From assembly GCA_013812565.1 (NCBI GenBank), contig JACCTF010001087.1:1-6162 (forward strand): a stretch of DNA of 6,162 bases, read 5' to 3'. Below are positions 1-4,425 of the stretch, piece by piece (the stretch's first letter is position 1; each line of letters opens with the position of its first letter). The notes below the pieces were generated by a model, which was given only the letters and a program-made list of their open reading frames with translations, was not told the origin of the DNA and did no database searches. Source of the stretch: Pyrinomonadaceae bacterium. GTDB lineage: Bacteria > Acidobacteriota > Blastocatellia > Pyrinomonadales > Pyrinomonadaceae. Position numbers and translations under genes: made by a program.

Positions 1-2
1 GC

Positions 3-125
3 ACGAAAGCACACGGTGAGTTTCTTGGAGAAGTTCGGGTACTGTTGGAGCGATGGAAGAATTCATCCTTTATCCCAGACTTCTTGAAGACTCAAAATCC
101 ATATCTTGGTGTGCCAGTCATATAG
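3..125 (+). CDS. Possible C-terminal fragment of an unidentified protein, open at the left edge
   Basis: Frame 3 of the plus strand is open from the window edge to a TAG at 123-125, giving about 40 residues. The peptide has a natural-looking mix: an amphipathic stretch around GEVRVLLERWKN followed by a tail ending in NPYLGVPVI. I do not recognise the family. What supports it is its position: the stop falls within a few bases of the point (about 125-129) where the opposite-strand DUF499 reading loses its family-like sequence. This suggests two genes joined at a rearrangement breakpoint, with this one entering from the left. A fragment this short could be open by chance. The minus strand is also open in one frame here, so the call is weak. 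Confidence 0.3.
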   Translation, partial: TKAHGEFLGEVRVLLERWKNSSFIPDFLKTQNPYLGVPVI

Positions 126-740
126 AACCTGAATAAAGTTGAACGCCCAGTTTTTGTATGGTTGCTGGGGAGAATTTACCAGCCCGTCGTACCAGGTTTG
201 AAACTCGTCTAAGATAAGAGCAGTTGGTTGGTGACGCAGTAACTCAAGCAGCAGAGTATCCGGCGGTATGTCGGTTTTCTTTTCGCCCTGTCCTTCCCAC
301 TTACCGCGGATAAACGCGCCGTGCGGATGCCTCTCGAATATCAAGTCCCATAAGAATTTGTAACGCTGGCGGTGCAAGCTTTCGCTAATCACCAGCATCC
401 CGGAACGAAGCGGAAGCGTTTCGATGTTGGAACGGGTCAAGCGTTGTGACCAAGCACGCAGCCAAGACTTCGTTTGTGAAGAGTCGGTTAGCACATGGTG
501 CAGTGCTGCGATTAAGTGAGACTTACCTTGACCGCGCTCACCCATTACGACAACAGGGCGTGCTTGCTCAGGACCGATAGCTTCAATTGCTTTCAACAAG
601 TCGGTCGAAGGGTATGTGATTTCGAGGAAGTCGGCGGCCGGTAGTTGCGTCGCGCCCGTATCATTGTCGTTAGTTAATTCGATTGCCGTTCCCTTGAGAC
701 GGCGGCTACGGAACTCTTCCCGGAGACTTAATCCGAGCAT
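63..740 (-). CDS. Truncated DUF499-type P-loop ATPase (N-terminal fragment)
   Basis: This encodes 225 residues of a P-loop NTPase. A Walker A motif GERGQGKS lies at residues 67-74 and a Walker B motif ALILDEFQ at 174-181, followed by NWAFNFIQ at 197-204. From memory, this arrangement matches the N-terminus of DUF499 ATPases, which are found with DUF1156 methylase-like and DUF3780 proteins in predicted anti-phage loci. Those proteins are usually around 900 residues or more, so most of this one is missing. Residues after about 204 no longer look like the family, and a TGA ends the frame at 63-65. I chose the ATG at 738-740 because AAGGGA lies about 9 bases upstream and the small gene ahead of it stops 4 bases earlier. 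The ATG at 761 would overlap that gene. The fragment keeps the nucleotide-binding core but is probably non-functional. Family assignment is fairly sure at the P-loop level and moderate at the DUF499 level. Confidence 0.68.
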   Translation of the reverse strand: MLGLSLREEFRSRRLKGTAIELTNDNDTGATQLPAADFLEITYPSTDLLKAIEAIGPEQARPVVVMGERGQGKSHLIAALHHVLTDSSQTKSWLRAWSQRLTRSNIETLPLRSGMLVISESLHRQRYKFLWDLIFERHPHGAFIRGKWEGQGEKKTDIPPDTLLLELLRHQPTALILDEFQTWYDGLVNSPQQPYKNWAFNFIQVLYDWHTKIWILSLQEVWDKG

Positions 741-744
741 TGTT

Positions 745-912
745 TTATTTCCCTTCATCAAGAACTTCGTTCAGACGTTCGTGTTTACATCTCGCCGTAC
801 CCATCTTCGAACCTTGCGGATACCACCACCACCCGGTTCCGTTATAATCGGGACACCTGCTTGCGTCAACGGGTCTCATTGGCGGAGAAGGTTTGAGAAA
901 CTTCTCAATCAT
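745..912 (-). CDS. Small zinc-ribbon-like protein (55 aa) in an operon with the DUF499 fragment
   Basis: A 55-residue frame starts at an ATG (910-912) and ends in TAA at 745-747, only 4 bases before the DUF499-type start. Its Shine-Dalgarno is strong (GGAGAGG, 8 bases upstream) and a sigma-70-like promoter sits further upstream. The core reads CPDYNGTGWWWYPQG, then GTARCKH, then an acidic tail NEVLDEGK. The C-P-D-x-x-G-T-G-W pattern with a later C-x-H resembles small treble-clef or DnaC-like zinc ribbons, normally C-x2-C. Here the second ligand position is Tyr23, leaving Cys20, Cys42 and His44. Either metal binding is degraded or the site differs. Function is unknown. Tight spacing suggests translation coupled to the ATPase, so it may be an accessory factor of the same system. 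Existence as a gene is well supported; the zinc role is inferred. Confidence 0.66.
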   Translation of the reverse strand: MIEKFLKPSPPMRPVDASRCPDYNGTGWWWYPQGSKMGTARCKHERLNEVLDEGK

Positions 913-950
913 GTCGTCAGCCTCTCCGCTCCGACGGTTCGTCGTTGCGT

Positions 951-1011
951 AACCTCCGGGATTGTTTATACCTTGTCCTGACGGTATTGTCAGGTTAAGT
1001 AGCCGGAGGTT
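951..1011. repeat. Nested inverted repeats around the leftward promoter
   Basis: AACCTCCGG (951-959) and CCGGAGGTT (1003-1011) are perfect inverted copies. Inside them CCTGAC (977-982) and GTCAGG (989-994) form a second perfect dyad with a 6-base loop that overlaps the -35 hexamer. The right outer arm also supplies the GGAGG ribosome site of the small plus-strand leader ORF at 1014. The arrangement could be a pair of regulator sites flanking the promoter. It could also be an RNA hairpin that hides GGAGG if a plus-strand transcript begins upstream of 951. Confidence 0.45.
965..993 (-). promoter_or_regulatory. Sigma-70-like promoter for the small zinc-ribbon gene and DUF499 fragment
   Basis: On the minus strand CTGACA (988-993) is followed by 17 bases and then TATAAA (965-970), so each hexamer is one base from consensus at ideal spacing. 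Transcription would start near 957 and run into the 55-aa gene at 912. The promoter lies between inverted 9-mers at 951-959 and 1003-1011. It was recognised by eye, with no expression evidence. Confidence 0.5.
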
Positions 1012-1013
1012 GT

Positions 1014-1124
1014 ATGTTTGATTACACAGCTAAGCGCGAGTTTACTTTTGTTGTCAAAAACCGATTGAACTATTTAGGACTTACGCAGTTGGACGTAGAA
1101 TCAACAACTTACGGGAAGTCGTGA
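1014..1124 (+). CDS. Leader ORF upstream of thiE, interrupted by the MITE-like element
   Basis: An ATG at 1014 follows GGAGGTTGT, a strong Shine-Dalgarno with 4-base spacing. The frame encodes 36 residues beginning MFDYTAKREFTFVVKNRLNY and ends at TGA 1122-1124. Residues from about 21 on are encoded by the MITE-like element that starts at 1075. Deleting the element and one TA copy gives a 26-residue ORF ending LLLLEA, whose TGA would overlap the thiE start as ATGA. That geometry is typical of translational coupling. I do not recognise the peptide. It may be a leader peptide, the start of a lost gene, or a chance ORF. The ribosome site and the restored overlap are the only support. Confidence 0.35.
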   Translation: MFDYTAKREFTFVVKNRLNYLGLTQLDVESTTYGKS

Positions 1125-1178
1125 TTTCGATAAGTCCTTTGTTTGCAACAGCGGCCTCCTTCAACTGCGTAAGTCCTA
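1075..1178. mobile_element. MITE-like element with perfect 17-bp terminal inverted repeats
   Basis: TAGGACTTACGCAGTTG (1075-1091) is matched exactly in inverse by CAACTGCGTAAGTCCTA (1162-1178). Both ends are bounded by TA, which suits TA target duplication as in IS630/Tc1-mariner-type elements. Counting a single TA, the inserted DNA is 102 bp. It has no transposase, so it would have to be moved in trans. The interior carries weaker echoes of the ends (ACTTACGG near 1108, TAAGTCCT near 1131), giving an imperfect nested palindrome. From memory, GGACTTACGCA-type termini recur in insertion sequences and MITEs of cyanobacteria and other phyla; this was not searched. It sits 14 bp before the thiE start codon. 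Confidence 0.72.
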
Positions 1179-1192
1179 CTATTGTTAGAAGC

Positions 1193-1831
1193 ATGACCCA
1201 CTTTCCTTTACCGAAGCTTTATCCGATCACCGATGCGCGGATTACAGGCTTGTCCCATGCAGAGCAGGTCGCGCGCTTGAGCGAAGGCGGGGCAACGCTC
1301 GTGCAACTACGCGAGAAGCATTTGTCCCCGCGTGAATTTTACCGAGAAGCTGAAGCGGCTTTGCGTGTCGCGCATGAGCGAGGCGTGCGTCTTATCATCA
1401 ACGACCGTGTTGATATTGCGCTCGCGCTCGGAGCCGATGGCGTTCACCTGGGTCAGGATGATCTTCCACCGGAAGCCGCGCGTGAGTTGCTCGGCCCGGA
1501 TGTGATCATTGGCTTTTCGACGCATAATATCGATCAAGCCATCGGTGCGGCACGCCTGCCGGTTGACTACATCGCCATCGGACCGATCTTCGCGACCCTC
1601 TCAAAAGAGAATCCCGACCCGGTTGTTGGTATTGACGGACTGCGGCGCGTGCGCGAGCAAGCGAGTCATATGCCGATAGTTGCAATTGGCGGCATCACTG
1701 AGCGAAACGCGCGCAGTGTGATTGAAGCGGGAGCCGATGCAGTGGCCGTAATCAGCGCGTTGCTGCGAGAGCCTTCGTCTATCACGGGGCGCACGCACGA
1801 GTTTATTCAATTCCTTTCGAGAGATGTCTAA
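1193..1831 (+). CDS. thiE: Thiamine-phosphate synthase ThiE
   Basis: This cytoplasmic enzyme couples the pyrimidine (HMP-PP) and thiazole (HET-P or its carboxylated form) moieties to make thiamine monophosphate. The 212-residue product has the family's usual length and its TIM-barrel landmarks in order: QLREK (38-42), NDR (70-72), DGVHLGQDD (82-90) for Mg-pyrophosphate binding, GFSTH (107-111), the GPIFAT loop (130-135), AIGGI (164-168) and VISAL (186-190). The ATG at 1193 is chosen because family-like sequence starts at once (KLYPITD). The longer in-frame extension back to a GTG at 1121 would be encoded by the MITE-like element. No good Shine-Dalgarno is visible before 1193, only a weak AGAAG. 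That fits lost coupling to an upstream leader. No other thi gene or TPP riboswitch is visible nearby. It appears intact. Confidence 0.95.
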   Translation: MTHFPLPKLYPITDARITGLSHAEQVARLSEGGATLVQLREKHLSPREFYREAEAALRVAHERGVRLIINDRVDIALALGADGVHLGQDDLPPEAARELLGPDVIIGFSTHNIDQAIGAARLPVDYIAIGPIFATLSKENPDPVVGIDGLRRVREQASHMPIVAIGGITERNARSVIEAGADAVAVISALLREPSSITGRTHEFIQFLSRDV

Positions 1832-2067
1832 TACCAATCTGTCCATCTTGTAAGCTCTGATTTAGTTCATGAATAAGACCAGAGCAACCTGTCGTTCATG
1901 CCCATGTACACTACGGCAACAAAATTCCGCTTGCGTTTGTTCTTCGTATAGGCAAGAATCTTCCCGCCAGCGGACGCTCTTCTGGCCTAGTCGATCCCCT
2001 CACGAATTATAAATCTTCTTCCCGGCCGGATTCCCCAACCAGCTTTCAAACTCGGAAAATTTTCCAG
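1832..2067. other. thiE-pilT intergenic region with a possible degenerate coding remnant
   Basis: This 236-bp gap holds no convincing gene or terminator. On the minus strand one frame (1867-1986) is open for 39 codons between stops and includes GGKILAYTKNKRKRNFVAVV, which looks protein-like but has no start codon or ribosome site. It may be a relic or chance. GCTCTG (1854-1859) and CAGAGC (1880-1885) could pair, but there is no T-run. A perfect 12-bp palindrome lies at the right end of the gap. Confidence 0.25.
2054..2065. promoter_or_regulatory. Perfect palindrome GGAAAATTTTCC just before the pilT start
   Basis: GGAAAATTTTCC ends 2 bases before the ATG at 2068 and occupies the place where a Shine-Dalgarno should be; no purine-rich site is otherwise visible. 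It could be an operator or a small RNA hairpin over the initiation region. A 12-bp AT-centred palindrome can also arise by chance. Confidence 0.3.
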
Positions 2068-3252
2068 ATGAGTTTCTTCGATCTGCCGCCTGTCATCGAG
2101 CGCATGCTGCTCGTCTCAAAAGATATTAGCGATTTGAACTTCTCCGTCGGGCGCTCGCCACAGGTAGAAATTAACGGCAAGCTGATGCCGGTCGAGCCGC
2201 TCGGTTTGAAGAGGCTCTCCCCTTACCAGACGGAAGTGATAGCGATGACGTTGTTGCAGGGTAATCCTGAAGCCACGGCTCGTCTCGCGCGCACCGGCTC
2301 GGCTGATCTCAGCTACGCCCTGCCGTCGTGCACCAGGTTTCGCGTCAACATCTTTCAGCAGCGCGGCACGCACTCGATTGTGATGCGTGTAATCCCGAAC
2401 GGAGTGCCGACCATCGAGTCGCTCGGCTTGCCGACGCGACTCACCGACATCGCCGACTTGCGCAACGGCCTTGTGTTACTGACCGGCCCTACGGGCAGCG
2501 GAAAAAGTTCAACGCTCGCGGCCATTATCAATAACATCAATCGAACAAAGCACTATCACATCATCACCATCGAAGATCCGATTGAGTTTCTTCATCGACA
2601 TATAAACTCGACGGTCAACCAGCGCGAAGTCGGCTCTGATGCGATTGACTTTCCCTCGGCGTTGCGCGCCGCGCTCAGGCAAGCGCCCAAGGTAATACTC
2701 ATCGGCGAGATGCGCGATCTGGAAACCACCGAAATCGCTCTGGAAGCGGCCGAGACGGGGCATCTGGTGCTCTCCACGCTGCACACAATCGACGCTTCCA
2801 AAACCGTGAACCGGATCATCGGCCTTTACTCGAAGAGTGAAGAGCTGACGATCAGGACGCGCCTGGCGCAAACTTTTCGCTACATCGTTTCGCAGCGATT
2901 GATCCCACGCGCCGACGGGCGGGGGCGCGTCGCCGCGGTCGAAATTTTGAAGTCGACGCAGCGTACACGCGAGTACATTGCGGAGGGTGAATCGCAAGGC
3001 AAACGGTTGCTCGATGCGATGCGCGACGGCGAGATTGACGGCATGCAGGACTTCGATTCAACGATCAAAAGCTTGATCGAGCGCGGGAGCATTACTAAAG
3101 AAGACGGGCTTGATTTCGCAACAAATCAGAACAACCTGCTGCTTGCGCTCCAGGGGCTATCACCGACGCAGGATTATGTTCACGCCGGCGAGCCGCCAGC
3201 CAACCCTTCAACACGAAACGGATCGATGCTCGGTATGATTGATAAAACGTAG
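2068..3252 (+). CDS. pilT: PilT/PilU-type type IV pilus retraction ATPase
   Basis: A 394-residue cytoplasmic hexameric ATPase of the secretion/traffic family that would depolymerise type IV pili for twitching motility. The N-terminal domain (about 1-125) carries the PilT-like SDLNFSVGRSPQVEINGKLM. The C-terminal RecA-like domain has Walker A GPTGSGKS (140-147), Asp box TIEDPIEF (167-174), Walker B LIGEMRD (211-217) and His box STLHT (236-240). The tail GMQDFDSTIKSLIERGSIT (325-343) matches the GMQxFD region shared by PilT and PilU. E. coli- or Pseudomonas-type PilT is about 345 residues, so a C-terminal extension of some 40 polar residues is present, a size closer to PilU. No GspE/PilB tetracysteine is present, which argues for retraction over extension. 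No pilB, pilC or pilM-Q lies in the window. The PilT versus PilU choice is uncertain; the family is secure. Confidence 0.9.
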   Translation: MSFFDLPPVIERMLLVSKDISDLNFSVGRSPQVEINGKLMPVEPLGLKRLSPYQTEVIAMTLLQGNPEATARLARTGSADLSYALPSCTRFRVNIFQQRGTHSIVMRVIPNGVPTIESLGLPTRLTDIADLRNGLVLLTGPTGSGKSSTLAAIINNINRTKHYHIITIEDPIEFLHRHINSTVNQREVGSDAIDFPSALRAALRQAPKVILIGEMRDLETTEIALEAAETGHLVLSTLHTIDASKTVNRIIGLYSKSEELTIRTRLAQTFRYIVSQRLIPRADGRGRVAAVEILKSTQRTREYIAEGESQGKRLLDAMRDGEIDGMQDFDSTIKSLIERGSITKEDGLDFATNQNNLLLALQGLSPTQDYVHAGEPPANPSTRNGSMLGMIDKT

Positions 3253-3283
3253 TAGTTAGTCCGCGTGAAGATGGTGAGGTACG

Positions 3284-3339
3284 GAGTTCAACCATAAGGC
3301 TTGCTGACGGCGCGATCAAGCACGCTAAAGCGTGAACTC
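3284..3339. repeat. REP-like composite palindromic repeat
   Basis: Three nested or adjacent dyads pack into 56 bp: outer GAGTTCA (3284-3290) with TGAACTC (3333-3339), GCTTG (3299-3303) with CAAGC (3317-3321), and the tight hairpin CACGCTAAAGCGTG (3321-3334). These could fold as a branched stem. I recall similar GGAGTTCA...CTAAAGCGTG repeats dispersed in acidobacterial genomes but cannot check. It sits 32 bp after the pilT stop and has no T-run, so a REP-type element fits better than an intrinsic terminator. Confidence 0.5.
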
Positions 3340-3450
3340 TTAACATCAAAATCAAGCGGATTGAGCAGTAGGCATTGTTGACTAATACATTTGTTGCCCC
3401 CCCAAGCAGTTCCACTTCTCTTAAAACTCTTTTCACCGTTACGGAAATTT

Positions 3451-4212
3451 ATGATTGTTGTTTGTTCAAATTGCACGGCGCACTTGGAAGTGGCTAACAC
3501 GAAAGCTCCACCGGGCTTGTTCACTGCGAGCTGTCCAAGCTGTCAATCCGACCCGCAAGTTCCTGTGGATGAAATGGCCGCCGCTTTGCTGGCGGGCTGG
3601 CGGTTCGAGTCGACCGCACCGACTCCGGCCTTTAGCCTCGATTCATCTACACTCGGTTCCGACCCGTATCTCAAGAGCATGCCTGCCACCGGCAAAGGCG
3701 AGATCGCTCAACTGCTAACCGGGCTGCTGCAGCAAAGCTTAACGGACAGCGCCAAAGAGCGCGGCAGGCCGGATTCAGAAGCGCCCGAGCAACGTCAGGC
3801 AATCGTCTGCGTCGAGGCTGCATATCGTGATGTGACCGAGCGCAAGCTGCGTGAAAGCGGCTATGAAGTCTTTGTCGCTATCGATGCGGCGCAGGTTTTT
3901 GAGCGGATAGGCGCGTCCGCCATCGACGTTGTGATCCTTGATCCGGATTTCGGCCAAGCCGAGCAGGGCACGGCTTTCATTGAACGTGAAACCGGTATGC
4001 TGCAGCCTGCGAAGCGCCGTCGCATCTTCTTTGTGCATCTGTCCGCTTCCGCACGCACCGCAGACTCGCACCAGGCATTCCTGAAAGACGTCAACCTGAT
4101 CGTCAACACCAGGGACATCGAAAGGTTGCCGAGAATTCTCGAAAGCGCACGTCGCGCCTACAACGATCTATACCGCGACTTCAACAAAGCGCCCAACATC
4201 TCTACTAGCTGA
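3451..4212 (+). CDS. Zinc-ribbon protein with C-terminal degenerate receiver-like domain
   Basis: A 253-residue protein. The N-terminus has a CX2C-X19-CX2C zinc ribbon (Cys5, Cys8, Cys28, Cys31), as in MJ0042-type ribbons. A low-complexity, probably disordered linker (about 45-115) follows. Residues 116-235 alternate strand and helix like a CheY receiver: QAIVCVEAAYRD, then SGYEVFVAID, then IDVVILDPDF, then RRIFFVHLSAS, then NLIVNT. The phospho-acceptor Asp164 is present, but the acidic pair after strand 1 is replaced by C-V-E and the strand-5 lysine is missing. Canonical phosphorelay is therefore unlikely. The start at 3451 is preferred over an in-frame ATG at 3391 because the ribbon begins at once and GGA sits about 6 bases upstream. 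It follows pilT by 198 bp. A role in motility or signalling is inferred from adjacency only. Confidence 0.75.
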   Translation: MIVVCSNCTAHLEVANTKAPPGLFTASCPSCQSDPQVPVDEMAAALLAGWRFESTAPTPAFSLDSSTLGSDPYLKSMPATGKGEIAQLLTGLLQQSLTDSAKERGRPDSEAPEQRQAIVCVEAAYRDVTERKLRESGYEVFVAIDAAQVFERIGASAIDVVILDPDFGQAEQGTAFIERETGMLQPAKRRRIFFVHLSASARTADSHQAFLKDVNLIVNTRDIERLPRILESARRAYNDLYRDFNKAPNISTS

Positions 4213-4237
4213 AAATTTACGTCTTGCGGTAGCGAGT

Positions 4238-4278
4238 GTGCAGTGTCGCCACAGAAAAATAGTCTGTGGTGACAGCAC
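4238..4278. repeat. Long imperfect hairpin between the receiver-like gene and the CDF transporter gene
   Basis: TGTCGCCACAGA (4244-4255) pairs with TCTGTGGTGACA (4263-4274) over 12 bp with a single G-T pair, around a 7-base loop AAAATAG. After a 2-base bulge GTGC (4238-4241) pairs with GCAC (4275-4278). It begins 26 bp after the stop codon at 4212, where a terminator would sit, but no T-run follows on the plus strand. A factor-independent terminator is therefore doubtful. A mobile palindromic repeat or transcript-stabilising hairpin is as likely. Confidence 0.45.
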
Positions 4279-4356
4279 GCGGGAGCGATGCTAACAGCAC
4301 TCTCGTTGGTCTTTTCGCTAATCGCGAAGTACACTAATTGAGCACGAGACTTTCGC

Positions 4357-4370
4357 CGTTTGATCAAACG
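4357..4370. promoter_or_regulatory. Perfect 14-bp palindrome CGTTTGATCAAACG, possible operator of the zinc exporter
   Basis: The dyad lies 55 bp before the transporter start at 4426. Just upstream a weak promoter-like pair, TTGGTC (4306-4311) and TACACT (4330-4335) with 18-base spacing, would place the start of transcription near 4342 and this site at about +15 to +30. That position suits a repressor. CDF exporters are often under metal-sensing repressors, but this sequence does not identify one. Confidence 0.35.
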
Positions 4371-4425
4371 ACAAGCGAGAGAACTGCTTGCCGCTGATGT
4401 TCGAACGTCTCTTTCATCGTCACGC

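Noticed and set aside
616..981. Plus-strand 121-codon frame
   Set aside because: It lies opposite the DUF499 fragment and the small zinc-ribbon gene, both of which have ribosome sites and recognisable motifs. Its own translation is rich in Arg, Ser and Thr without motifs.
1121..1192. 24-residue N-terminal extension of ThiE from a GTG
   Set aside because: Most of it is encoded by the MITE-like element, and family-like sequence begins at 1193.
1021..1192. TPP riboswitch upstream of thiE
   Set aside because: No THI-box-like core (CUGAGA...ACCUGA) is visible, and most of the region is the inserted element.
1854..1885. Terminator after thiE (GCTCTG...CAGAGC)
   Set aside because: The stem is only 6 bp with a 20-base loop and no following T-run.
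2509..2997. Minus-strand 162-codon frame inside pilT
   Set aside because: It is an antisense shadow of a well-conserved ATPase and has no ribosome site or motif.
3095..3436. Minus-strand 113-codon frame across the pilT end and the intergenic repeat
   Set aside because: It spans a palindromic repeat and the antisense of pilT, and no family is recognisable.
4360..4425. TTG start giving a longer CDF transporter
   Set aside because: The codon is in the centre of a perfect palindrome, has no ribosome site, and the extra 22 residues are not typical of the family.
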